From: Quercus robur
Lineage: Eukaryota; Streptophyta; Magnoliopsida; Fagales; Fagaceae
Length of the DNA: 64,000 nt
Assembly: GCF_932294415.1 (NCBI RefSeq)
Contig: NC_065535.1
Location: forward strand, 84,217,862 to 84,281,861
Reading direction: 5' to 3'
Shown here: piece after piece, positions 22,478 through 34,215 of the stretch
How positions within the stretch are numbered: position 1 is the first letter of the stretch
How the letters are laid out: every line of letters begins with the position of its first letter
The notes under the pieces: generated by a model
Seen by the model: the letters and a program-made list of their open reading frames with translations, nothing else
The model's database searches: none
What the model was told of the DNA's origin: nothing
Position numbers and translations under genes: made by a program

Positions 22478-25400
22478 ATGCATATACATATGGGATCAGC
22501 TACAGGTCCTCATGATGATGACTGCTTGCCCAGAACATCACAAAAAGACTACTCGCCCAAATCTCGTCGTGGTCAATTGCTAAACGCGTGGAAAAGTACA
22601 TTAACATACCAAAGGTTACCTAAAGAGCCTCTCAACCTCTCAATTCTCAAATTGGATGGCTCATGCTTTGGTATATATACTTTCTCCCATTCAATATTGT
22701 TGTGTATATATATATATGTGCATGAATTGTGTAATATTGCATGCATGCATGCAGGCAGGTACGTACATGTATATAGAAATGCATGCGTATATATTAATTG
22801 CTGTTAATGTACAAGATATATATATATATATATATGCATAAGTTTGTTAATTTGGATGTGATTACATATCGGAAAATTTTAATTAATGTCAAGCAGGGGT
22901 GCAAGTTGGGAGGAAGGCAACAATAGCGGAACTGAAAGAGGCGGTGGAAGAGGTTTTTACTGGTCAGTTTACGCCGGATGGAGAAATTTCATGGTAAGTA
23001 TTGAATTGTCAGCTATATATTAGACCTTTTTTTTTTAATAAATTTTTTGGGAACCAAAATAGGATGAAGCAATTAAGCATTAAAAAATAATAATTGCGAT
23101 GCATATGGATATATATGGTAAATGTCACTAGTATATTTTTGTGGAAATTAATTCTATTGAGCTTTATACTAATTAAACCAAACTATATGACAAAACCTTG
23201 ACTAAATTTCTTTTTCCTTTTCGGTTTCTTTTCTAATTTCTTCAATATTCCAGGCATAAACTGTATGATTAAGGGTTTTCTTTTGAAAGCAAGCAGGAAC
23301 TTTTATTAGAACATAGTATCAAACTCAGTTACAGAAGTCATAGTCCAAAGGCATATTAGTATACAATCACAGTTGTGGATACAAAGAAAAAAAATACATC
23401 AACTAATAAGAACACAGCTACAGCTACAATAATTCAATCAGCTTTAACCCAATAACAGCATAAAGCCTAAAACAGAATGAATGAACCTTTCTTTAGCAGC
23501 TACATGCGTTTTTAGTTTAGACTTGATGGACTAGACAATACTTATTTTAGACTTGACTTGTTCACCAAAGACAATTTTGTTTCTTAATTTAAATCCAAAT
23601 ATGCATGGTAGGCTGTAGCTCCCCCATGAGAGCTTACTAATAACAGCTTGTAGATTACTCCCTTTCCATTTGTTAATATCCTAATCGACCACATTTTCCC
23701 ATTCAATTGGTGGGTTAGAGTTCAAACAAATATCCATGGTCTTTTTCCAAACTCTCTTTGTGAAACCACACTCAAAGAACAAATAATCTCTGCAGTCAAT
23801 ATTCTCAGGCCATATTAAGTATATAAAATCCCATTCGGGTGCCACCAAATTTGTGTGCAGGTCTCATGTATGGGGTCATTTTTGCTTAAGCTACCAAGGC
23901 CAGAAACTAGTTGATGACAAAGCATATATCCGGCTATTTGGAATCAAGGATGGGGTTCAGGTTTGCTATATATTCCATCTTCTTGTTTGGAGTTTGAGAA
24001 TGTATATATATACTAGTCATATGAATGGATTCTCGTACGTTGTTTGGTGGTAGCACGACGTTTTCAAGCTCAATTAGTCAGATTCTATTCATTTTTGCTT
24101 TCTAATCAAGTTGAACTGTTTAGATCAGGATCTTCATATAAAATAAATTTTGAGACAATAGAATATTTTACAATGATTGATTTGTAGAAAGTAATTTTGT
24201 AATATGTATTTAGCCTAAAAATGCTTCACTGATGACAGAAAAGTTACTCACTTGGTAAAATATTGCAAGTTAGACAACGATAATACTCTTTCGAGAGTGG
24301 AGAGCAGTATTTCACATACATACAATACATGTCATTATGTCAATGTTAAAATAAGAAGGAAAAAACAAAAGATTTAGAGAGAGAATGAAAGAGCAAAAAC
24401 AAGAGTTTACTTGGTTTGGCCTATTAACCTATGTTCATGACAAAAAGTTTTTAGTAACTACATTTTTACTATTTTATACCACATATTATAATAACACAAT
24501 ATAAGGTATATATATAGACAATGGTTGACCTATAAGGGTCATTGATTATTTTTGAATCAATGATAATTGATATGTCTTAATTTAGGGTATAATAAGAGAC
24601 AAACAATAAGGTACATGTATAGTAAAACATAAAAGTTAGATATATTAAGCTATATAAAACGTGTGCATATACTAACAACCCCTCAAACTCAAGGTAATTT
24701 TGAGTTTGGAATTTTAATCTTGTGAAGAAAACCATAACCATGAATGATTTGATTGGATGTAAAATGGATTTGGCAATTTGGAATGAATTGTGCCAAAAAT
24801 TGACTCTGGCAACAAATAGTGACAATCAATTAGTATTTGGAGAATGATTGTACCAATGACCAAAGAATGGCTACTATGGCCGGAGGATAGCTACACTGTT
24901 AACCTAAGGAATATCAACATATATAGGCCGACGTTTTGGTGAAGAATATGAATGAGTTGATGGATTTCACATAGATTAAATCCAAAAAAAAAATCAGTAA
25001 TGCACAAATTAAGGTGACTTAAGAGTCTCAAATGTGAAAACAAGCCTTAAAATCGGAATCTACTGAAAACATGAATTAGGAAAGTGCCCTACCAAGAGAG
25101 AAGCAGTTATGAAGGATGTTGGGGTACGTAGTGGTTGATTATGATTGTTTAGAATGATAGTCGGTAGTGCTTGCAGTCCAAACAATGATTAGTAGTAAGC
25201 CGAGTGATGGTCAATGATGAGCTACTTGAATCTCATGGAAGGCCACATAAAAGTGACTCTGATATCATGTTTAAATAAAAATAAAGAAAAAAAAAATTTA
25301 TATAAAGAAAGAGAGATTGGAAGTAGTAAGCGTTTATGTGATTTAGCATGATGATTTATGTCCACAAAGAAAAATCTTTAGATTTTTATATTCTAAATTG

Positions 25401-26367
25401 GGCATATCAAGAAGCCAATATAGGGCGTATATACACATAATGATTGAATTATACGAGTCTAATTTGATATGCCTTGATCTATGGCATATGCAATGTCTAA
25501 GATACATACATAACAAAAATATAGAGAGAAAATACATCAAGTCATATAAAACATGTGTATATACTAGCATTCTAATACCAAAAGATGTGTATATACTAGC
25601 AGTCAAAAACCAAAAGTATTGTAAGACCTGAAAGCAAATCACATGTGTATGGCTTAGTATATCGAGACCGCTAACTTAGATAAATCTTCTCTAGATCTCA
25701 TGACAATATTGTTGTTGGACAATGGTAGGATTTCGTAAGTTAAAGGCTATTCAAGGGACCCTTTTTTTTTTTTTTTTTTGACAAAATGCCGGGTACTTTT
25801 TGGATCACCACTTCTCACCTTTTTGAAGTGGAAGATCTAGAACAAATCCCGATTGTTTTCAAGCTTTTTTTGTACAGAAAGGTGATATGTTAACCATTTA
25901 GGCATTAATTAAGGACTAAATATGAGGTGAAGTTCCTTGCTTGAGGCTTGGTCATCTTTTTAATGTCTATTCCTATAAGAGAGGAAAACACCTCTAGCTA
26001 CTTTTTAGTGTCAAAGACCACCAGGGAGGTTACTCTATCCTTTAAGTAAAGGGAATATTTTACGAGTCATTATATTTGATGGAGAGATTCCTTTGCTGAG
26101 AAGTATGTATAGACTGTATAATTCAATTGGATTTTGGTATTCACTAGAATGAGAAAGAAAAATCAATTTGAAATTAGTCTCCTGCAGATTTTCCCGCAAT
26201 ATGTTTCAAGTTTTTAAGAATGTTGATCTATATGAAATTTTCTCTCTGTACGCATGTGTATAACTAAAGGATCATGGTTCAATTAACAGCTGCTTAGGTG
26301 ATTTGGCTAATAATTCTTATTTTTTTGAAAAATGCAGCTTTGTTTTTGCCCGGTATCTTTCAATTAA
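22478..26367 (+). CDS. U11/U12 snRNP 25-kDa-like, ubiquitin-fold protein (C-terminus probably frameshifted)
   Basis: Exons as read: 22478-22670, 22897-22993, 23861-23960, 26338-26367 (139 aa). After an N-tail of about 50 residues comes a ubiquitin-like domain: EPLNLSILKLDGSCFGVQV, ATIAELKEAVEEVF, SHVWGHFCLSYQGQKLVDDK and FGIKDGVQLCF. This resembles plant proteins annotated as U11/U12 snRNP 25K, which acts in the minor spliceosome, and the related Arabidopsis At5g25340-type group. In the last exon the as-read frame stops 10 codons after the junction. The frame one base over continues as ARYLSINRGQDKRPIKHRTA to 26506 and looks like the family's basic C-tail. One extra T in the T5 run at 26344-26348 would explain it: a sequencing error or a real frameshift. 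No alternative GT or AG nearby restores the frame. Introns 2 and 3 hold a LINE fragment and a TRIM. The first in-frame ATG was chosen. Confidence 0.75.
23273..23835 (-). mobile_element. LINE fragment (reverse-transcriptase zinc-binding region) in intron 2
   Basis: Read on the minus strand, 23650-23835 encodes a decayed zf-RVT domain of a plant L1-type LINE: RDYLFFECGFTKRVWKK, then SNPPIEWENVVD, a stop codon, DINKWKGSNL and SKLSWGSY. The remainder toward 23273 is the 3' flank of that domain. It is antisense to the host gene, and its upstream edge is about 25 bp from the exon 3 acceptor. Confidence 0.7.
24344..24677 (-). repeat. TRIM LTR, copy next to the polypurine tract
   Basis: 334 bp. Aligns with 25268-25601; for example, ATATAAAACGTGTGCATATA here matches ATATAAAACATGTGTATATA there. 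On the minus strand this is the 3' LTR. Confidence 0.75.
25268..25601 (-). repeat. TRIM LTR, copy next to the primer-binding site
   Basis: 334 bp. On the minus strand this is the 5' LTR, followed directly by TGATATCAGAGT. It holds a short internal duplication of GTGTATATACTAGCA near its outer end. Confidence 0.75.
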
Positions 26368-26560
26368 CCGTGGCCAAGACAAGAGACCAATAAAGCATAG
26401 AACTGCTGCTTATCAACATTCAACAGCTTGTGGACTTGTGGTTGAAATGATTAACACATTAATGCTAGAAGGCTTGTTGATGGATCTTGCTGAATCCTTT
26501 ACCTAGGGCTACCGATGATGATGGACTGAAAGCAATCACTTCGTCTGTTAGTGTTGGCGC

Positions 26561-26713
26561 ATATGTGTTTGGATTAACTTTTTGTTGAAAAGCTTATTTG
26601 TTGAAAATTGATAAAAGTACAGTTGTATATAAAAAAGTAAGGTTTCTAAAAAATATTTGCAAATAAATAAGCTTTAAGAGAAAAACAAAAAAAAAAGGCT
26701 AATCCAAATGCAT
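26561..26713. mobile_element. short hAT-like MITE in the 3' region of the 25K-like gene
   Basis: About 150 bp with inverted ends ATGTGTTTGGATTAAC and, from the right end in reverse, ATGCATTTGGATTAGC. The GTTTGGATT core is typical of dicot hAT MITEs. No clear 8-bp target duplication was found. Confidence 0.45.
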
Positions 26714-27213
26714 TACTGAAGGATGCTGATCAATGAAGATATATACTACCTCAGAGTGCCAATATTATGAAATCGATGACAGGAATTTTGATGTGGAATT
26801 CATGTTGGCACACTTCTTGAAGGGCGATTTTCATGCTCCAAATTTGTTGTGTGAGGGGAAATTGAGTAGTAGAGGGAATAGGTATAAAAATAATAAATAA
26901 ATAAAAACCCTACACTAGCCCTTAATATTTTCTGGGAATTGTTTAGGAGGCATACTACTAATGGTATTCTCAGCTGAGTCTATGAAAATGACTGGGACAA
27001 AGAGGCAAACTGCACTGTTCCATTTTCAGAGCATATAGCGCCTACTTAGCATATTGAGCTTTCTTGAGGTGCCTGAAAATTTTTTGGTTTTTTTCTTTAT
27101 GCAAAAGAGAAAGGGAAAAATAATTTCCATTTTGTGGGAGTGAACCTGATAATAAGTTGGCCTTAGCCTAGACAGTTTTCAGATTTTCATCTCTAAGTCA
27201 GGTTTAATTCAAT
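26714..27213. other. 3' flank of the 25K-like gene
   Basis: Probable downstream flank. No gene, repeat end or RNA motif recognised. Confidence 0.4.
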
Positions 27214-27609
27214 GACAAAGTTTAATTACAAAATTAGTTGTAACTTAAGGTTACAACCTTACTCAATATTTTTTTATTAGAGATGAATTTTGACAAATCT
27301 ACCATTGGATTATATGTTCCTCTCTAATTCTCCATGCTTGCAAAATTTCTAAAAAATTAAAGATCAATAACCATGTCATCAATAAATAGTTTAAATTGCA
27401 GGTTTTTATTGCTTAAAATTATGCATAAAATATAAGCTTATAGATCATATAGTAAATAATATTCGATTGACACAAAATTTGACATGTGTAATCAGAGCGT
27501 AAAGAACATGCAATTCAACGGTTAAATTTACAAAATATGTAGTAATGTTTATTTTATTGAGTAAGATTGTAGTTTTAGATTACAACCAATTTTGTAGCTA
27601 AATTTTGTC
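27214..27609. mobile_element. MITE with long inverted ends (about 55 bp)
   Basis: The left arm starts GACAAAGTTTAATTACAAAA and ends CTTACTCAAT. The right arm read in reverse starts GACAAAATTTAGCTACAAAA and ends CTTACTCAAT. Arms of about 55 bp are roughly 80 percent alike and enclose about 290 bp of AT-rich DNA. Long terminal inverted repeats suggest a Mutator-like MITE. TCAAT lies near both outer ends but a clean target duplication is not visible. Confidence 0.6.
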
Positions 27610-27619
27610 CTCAATGTAC

Positions 27620-30346
27620 ATATATTTTTGGCTTAGTCTATCTATCCATTGATGGCTTGTCTTCTTTTGCTTTAATTCTTCATGATGTGTTTGAACATGT
27701 TGCAATTGAAAGTAAAATAATGATGAGAGAGTGTCTGAACTCCTGATGGGGTCTGGATTCTAAACTTCATCGTTGTGAGTTTAATATAGCATGGATTGCA
27801 TGCATCACAACTTGCTATTGTAGGGTAATTGGGAGTTTTTATTATAGTCATTGTCCACAAGATTAAGGTACATCAATCAAACAAGCATACTGAAAATATG
27901 GAAAAAAAAAATTAGTATGAGAGTATTGCACATTTGAAATTCTTTTTTATATGAATGTACATCTGAATACTTGAAAATATCCGAGAAGGAGACCCTCATG
28001 ATTCGAACTGTAGAATTTTTAGACAGATGAACCAATCGCTCAAAAAACTCAAAGCTAATTTAGGAAGACCATTAATACATATAAGTTGGCATATATAACA
28101 CGTCCATTAATTTGCTGGCTCTAAACATGAAGGTGAAATAGTTTTCTCATCCATGCAGATTAACAGAAACCAAGAGAAGAATCACAACACCCAGCAAGAC
28201 ATTACAATGGTGGTAAACTGGTAAACCAAAGAGAGTCGTGAATGGATGACTACTCAGTGCATGTTCCACTATGATTTTGTATAGATGGTACAGGAAACAA
28301 TCACTGGGACACTCCAAAATATTACCTTACCGGAACGGCCTGATATTACATATTCATAGTCTCATTTAAAGCTGGGAGATTCTATTATGGTTTATGGGTA
28401 TAAACCCAAGTCAACTTAGCTTGAATATATAGGCACTCTGACTAGAGCTCGGTGGTAATTTATGAAACTATTTAGTGAAAGTTCTCATTTTTAGATAGGG
28501 ATACTTAAGATCTGATCAACTTTAGAGGGACCATTGTTTTTATAATACCCAAATCAAAATTTCTGGTGGTGAACTAGGGCTCTAAACATATTTATTATTT
28601 AGACTGCTTTTAAAAGTGATCAAGTTTGGTTGTAATTTCCTCTAAGCTGTTACTGTAGCACAGATTTCCTGAATGAAAATTGGAAACTAGTTTGTATTGG
28701 GAGATTATTTGAGATCACCGACTGATAGTTATTCTTGGAAGGATGTCTGCAATGGTTACATTGTGACAGAGCTTGGTAAGTACTGCCATTAAAAGTCAAG
28801 AATTATTATAGACAACACTCAAAAATTTGAAAATAAAAAAAAGGGAGGAGAAAGGTAAAGAAGACTCAATGTAGCAATCATCCACAGAGAAGAAAAGTTC
28901 ACTTTAGTTTAGAAAAGAAACACTTTGCATCTGCTCCCTAAATCACTCAAATTTACAATACTCGAGTTTTCTTTATTTTCAAGACAAAAAGGCATTTGTC
29001 AATCATTTTTCCAGGGCATAGACACCTATAAAATGACATGTACAGGGTTCTTTCTATAAAGAAGGTGCAATTGACAGGATATTGAGGATATTCCTAGCTA
29101 GCTTTAGTTCCTACAGATGTAAAAACCATGAAATGCTTTTTTTCTTTTGGGCGAGGTAAGGAGACCCTTTGTTGCTTCCTTGCACAATAACATTACAAAG
29201 ACAGGGACACTCTAATGTCAGGGACTGGACAAGTATAGTTCATGTTGTTTACCAGCTGACAGCTATAAAGGAAGCTACAAGTGATATGTCCATCAAAAGT
29301 AATCCCGGCTAGCTTTAAAGTAACATATAAAAATTTTCAGGTTGGTATAGTTATGGCTGTAATGACTGTTGAACTTGAACCTCAAAAGAAGAAAATAGCT
29401 TCTTATTTGGGAAGACAGAAAGCTAAAAAGGGTCAGAGTGGTCTCATACAGGTAAAAGATAGAAGTGCTGCTAGTGGCATCGTCATTTTCCTCTTTGTTG
29501 GCAAGGCTACTTTGGAGAGTTATTGCTGCTTGAGTCCTTTTGAGATTAGGTGGTTAACACTCTTTAGTGCAACTAGAAATATGTCCTTTCTAGCTAGAAA
29601 TGAGGCATGGAAAAATTTAAAGCTAAAAAAGATCCTAGTCTTATGTGACATCAAAAACATGTGAAGGCAAAATGAATGTCATGGATATTTATGCTTTGCA
29701 TAAAGACATATATGCTTTGTATCTTTCTAAGCAGCATATGCTTTGATTTTTTGCTGGAAAGCTTGTTTGCCCGGAACATGACATGGATAGATGCTGGGGT
29801 TTGATGGTCCAGCTCCAATGACTCTCTGCCCACATAGACTTCTGTATTGATTGAGCCCAGATAAATCTTGGTATTTAGCTAATATATAAAATTCCTAGTT
29901 GAAGCAAACTCTAAATGATTGGCAAAAAGTGGATCAAATTCTAGGAGTAAAATTCTGTAGAATGAATTGAAGCATAATACCTTGACTACATTAAATAGAA
30001 TAATGAAATTACCACAACTCAAAGCAGTTGGAAAAATCAGGCAGTTGCAAATAACAATCTTGGAAATGACAGGTTTTATCTAATTACAGGAGATAGCTCA
30101 ATTACAACACAGGCAAATTGTGAGGAATGTTCCAAATTGATGGTTAGTTTTTTAACGTAAGGGTTTAAGAAAAGGAAACTGATGTACCTTTCCTAATCCA
30201 TTGTCCCTGATGCTCTGGCAAAATTCAAACACCCAAAAATTATATAAGCTTGAAATATAGTCTTCAGACATCCCAGTTAAAACAGGTGGCATCCAAACTT
30301 TTGTTTCATCAAATAGTTGAGCCAATAAAAGGGATGCGATTGCTCA
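27620..30346. other. intergenic region and 3' UTR of the kinase gene
   Basis: No convincing gene. An open stretch at 29281-29664 lacks an ATG at its start and resembles no family I know. The last 200-300 bases before 30347 are probably the kinase 3' UTR. Confidence 0.5.
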
Positions 30347-33300
30347 TCATCTATAAAGCTGTTTGCCGGTATTCAGTGGAGAGTCTCTGATGCTCTTGCA
30401 ATGGGTGTATGTGATCTGTGGAGTTCCATCTGACTTCTTCTTGCGTCTCCCTTGTTGAGATAATCGAGAATGGTGAGATAAGATGGCAAGGTCATTAAGA
30501 TCTTGCAATGGAGTCAGAACCTTAACAACTTCATCCATGGTGGGGCGCGATTTTGAGTCCCTACTAAGGCAGTTGTAAGCTAACTGAGAGACTTTCTGCA
30601 CTCCTCTAAGAGAGTAATTCAGTTCCAAGCGGGGATCCACCAGTTGATAAGGCGGCTTTCGCTTGTTGTCAGCTAGATATGGCCGAGCCCATGTAACAAG
30701 ATTTTGTTCCCCACTAGGACGTTTCTTGTCCATTGATCTTCTGCCCGTTAAAATTTCAAGAAGCACAACTCCAAAGCTGTAAACGTCACTTTTAGATGTC
30801 AAGTGTCCTGGGGAAAGAAGAGCCAAAATTGTAAAATTGGTTAGATCTCAAACTTCTTACGGTACAAGAAATACATGAGATGACTTGCTTGTGAGCCAAA
30901 AACCTGAAGCATCTGAACTGCAAAGAACTTAAGTATTTGGGGTTGCAGGACCAACTAATTAGATAGTCAATGCTAAATGCAACATCATTATCAGATTGAT
31001 ATGAAATATCTCATTTGATGAACTTAATTGGATTCTCTTCAAGTAAATCTTTCACTGGCTAATCTGACATCATAAAATCAGTACCTCAAGATCAATTTAG
31101 TCATCCTACAATTAGCCATGTGAAGGTAAAAGAAGTTTCTATTGAATCCTCATATTTGTCATGCAAGTAGAAGTACAAAACACAGGGTTTAAAGGTCCAA
31201 ATACTCAAAAATTGAAAATTTTTCTGAACCATGTGCCTGTGTGTCCATGCACTGATGCAAACACATTCAAAAAAAACTCATATGATTTTTGTAGCTTTTA
31301 AGTGAGTGTATACTTGACCCTAGAAATCAGGTCATTTAGGTTCTGATGAAGTCAGTCATGATCATAAATGAACACATTGGTGATTTTAGAGATGACACAA
31401 TGTCTTATCACCAACTTCAGTGTGTAGTCAATCACCTTATCTGCTATCTGAATGCCTCACTAAATCTTGCTATGAAGTCTTCTGACCATTAATTATTAAC
31501 TATATTAAAGCCTGAATCTATATTTTTGAACTTGTCCTTAAGCATCCAGATTTTTTTATGGTTCAAGATTGAATACAAATGCCTACTTGTACAAATGGTA
31601 TCCAAGCTTGTAAATATTTCTGCTCTTGTATATAGATATTCAACCTTATTATAGCTTGTAGGATTTCCTCTGATACCGAACAGAAGGCTTGTACGGTACA
31701 TGAGAGTTTGAAAACTTTCAATAAGTTCAAAATTTCTTCTAGCACCTTCTTACCTGTCATTACATATTCTGGAGCAGCATACCCATAAGTTCCAACAACC
31801 CTGGTAGAGACATGCGTTTTGTCTCCTCGTGGCCCGGCTTTGGCTAGACCAAAATCTGAAAGCTTTGCATTATACTCCTATAGAAGACAATCCCTATATA
31901 GTATTAACAACTAAGTGTAACAAAAAATTTAAAATTCATCATTCACTAATATGATTATTTACGTACCGAATCAAGCAATATGTTGGATGTCTTGAAGTCT
32001 CTATATATGACTGGTTCTGGACCATTATGGAGGAAGGCCAATCCTTTTGCTGCGCCAAGTGCAATCTTAATCCTATTGGACCACGGAAGAGGTATGGTCC
32101 CTTCAAAAATTTTGACAAAATCAGCATTGTTTTAATACAACATTGTGAAGTTGCATGATCATGTGAAAAATACAAGATTATACAAAATTTAAATAATTAA
32201 AAAAAAAAAAAGGCAAGAGAAAAGAAAAGAAAAGAAAAAGTTAAATTGACGGCATTATCTTAATTTAAGCATCTATCAATCTTTGATCTAGAAGAATTGT
32301 TGTAAAAACATAGAACATATCTATAGGCTTATACTCCTAAAGAAAAATCAAACTTCAACATGGAAGGGATTTTAGGATTCAATGATTGCATTACATATCG
32401 GAGAGAAACTAGAGAAAAAAGGGGGAAATTAAATATTGGAGTAAGATGAACAAATATTCCATGTTTCATAAGAAACTAAAATTTATTGTAGCAATATCAC
32501 TTATGTTTCAGAAGACAAATTCTTTTAATTAAAATTTAGAAAATAGTAATGCCAAGCAACTTTCTCATTGCAGTTTTCCAGAATAAACACCACAATATAA
32601 AAGTTTAGCAAGATGAGTTGCAATAAAAATTTGAAGTAGGAAGGTTAAACCATAGCTACACTCACTTCTAAAAAGATGGTTCTCAAGACTTCCACGGGTC
32701 ATAAATTCATAAACAAGCAGCCGTTGATCATCTTCAATGCAGTACCCAATAAGCTTAACGAGATTGGGATGGTGAAGCTGTCCAAGAAAGTCAACCTCAG
32801 CCTGCATTAAGTAAGTGACAGTTACACTCCCAATTTCCAGCATCTCACTAACAATTTACTTTTGACATCAATCTACTAACCCAAAGCAGATATTCTACTA
32901 ACCACCCATTCTCTATGGCCCTGCAGACCATCCGGCTTCAAGCTTTTGACCGCAACTGTAATTCCTGACCCGGGCTTTGCTGGTGCTGTCCCATTTTCCT
33001 CAATCCATCCTTTGAACACATATCCAAATCCACCCTCCCCAAGAATACTATCGGGTCTGAAATTTCCGGTAGCAGCTTTTAGTTCCTGAAAAGAAAATTG
33101 GAGCAGCTGGCATGGAGTTTTGCTTTCTGATGTTGGTGGATTAGGCTTATCCGATGATAGCTGAGCTTCATTGGGAGCACAGAGTTCTCTGTTGCTAGCA
33201 TTTAGATATCGTGTTTCAGTCGCTGCATTGGCAGAATGATTGTCAAAAGTTCTGATTTAATCAAAACCCCTCTCATAAAAAAAATACATGATAGATGTCA

Positions 33301-34215
33301 AATTAGCTTGCTTTGAGCTACAAAGGCTTCACAAAGAACATCAACAAACTCAGCAGAAATGAACTATTACAATCAACATCTCAATTGGACTAGAATAGAC
33401 ACATGAGAACTCATATTTTGCAAAACTTGGGAATTCAGTGAGATGTCAAGGTGGCATGAAAAATTTTGCAGCTTTATCTGTTAAAGCTTGACTACTTTCC
33501 ATATGAAGTACCAAGGCCTTAGATGATCCAAAGAACAGAATTATCAATTATGCAGCTATTAGAAGAAAAATTAGTTAACTCTCAATTGTCACAATATTTC
33601 TTCTCACACAGAACAAGAAAATTTGTATTTTGTAGCTAGAACTAAAGAAAATGATGATATTAGAATAACTAGCAGAGACCCAGTTTGGGATCTGTTTTCT
33701 ACTTCACAACTACATCATGATCTCACAATATACAGGAGTCCTTATCAGAACTCAAAATTTAAATGGTTTGTAGAAAACAGGGGAATTGAGTAAATTACCT
33801 TTCAAATCCAAGTTCCACAGAAAATGAGTTGAATTACTTTAGAATTTGATAGAGAGAGAGAGAGACAGAGAGAGAGAGAGATAGATAGAGAGAGAGAGAG
33901 TCTCACAGAATGTAAAAACAGAGGAGACCCATATGAAGGCAGAAATGGAGCATTTTCTGAGATAAGTTATATCAATCTTGCAGATTTAAAAGTAGCAGAA
34001 AGTACTAAAATTGGGTACCAAAAATAGAGTAACACACATATTTGTATGTTTGTGATAGAGAGTGTGTGTTTATACATATATATAAAAGAAATACCTGCGT
34101 CATAAACTAGACTAGTACGAGGGATAGTGTTGGCAGAGTCTTTAGAAGCAGAGGACTTGCAGGAACCTCTAACGCCGCGTTTCAACACAGCCCAGCACCC
34201 ACACTTCTTCTCCAT
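30347..34215 (-). CDS. receptor-like cytoplasmic kinase VII, PBL34/35/36-like
   Basis: Six exons, in gene order: 34215-34095, 33222-32903, 32801-32666, 32100-31967, 31877-31754, 30807-30347. GT-AG introns, 431 aa. A Ser/Thr kinase domain follows an N-tail of about 80 residues: G-loop GEGGFG (102-107), Lys133 in VAVK, Glu149 in helix C, catalytic YRD with Asp227, DFG (245-247), activation loop [13 protein letters not shown] and APE (272-274). The basic C-tail GRRKKKSDG ends QLYR. The family relays pattern-recognition and growth signals from membrane receptor kinases. PBL34-36 act in responses to bacterial hydroxy fatty acids in Arabidopsis. The N-terminus MEKKCGCW lacks the Met-Gly myristoylation start of many relatives but keeps the CGC pair, a possible palmitoylation site. 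A longer upstream start was not found. All key residues are present, so an active kinase is expected. Confidence 0.92.
33849..33900. repeat. (GA)n microsatellite in kinase intron 1
   Basis: Interrupted GA repeat. GA-rich runs also occur upstream of the kinase ATG at about 34360-34410, in its probable promoter or leader. Confidence 0.85.

Larger units (their letters stand above)
24344..25601 (-). mobile_element. TRIM-like non-autonomous LTR retrotransposon in intron 3
   Basis: A 1258-bp element has two direct terminal repeats of 334 bp each (24344-24677 and 25268-25601) around a 590-bp interior. Both flanks carry GTCAA (24339-24343 and 25602-25606), a 5-bp target duplication. In minus orientation the interior starts TGATATCAGAGT, like the initiator-Met tRNA primer site TGGTATCAGAGC. 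It ends with the purine tract CCTTGAGTTTGAGGGGT before the second LTR. LTR ends are TGTTA/TGCTA...AACA. It encodes no protein. Size and layout fit a terminal-repeat retrotransposon in miniature. It looks structurally whole but old, since the two LTRs have diverged clearly. Confidence 0.8.

Noticed and set aside
29281-29664. Open stretch of 127 codons on the + strand
   Set aside because: It starts at a non-ATG codon, matches no family I know, and has no consistent neighbouring exons. Probably chance.
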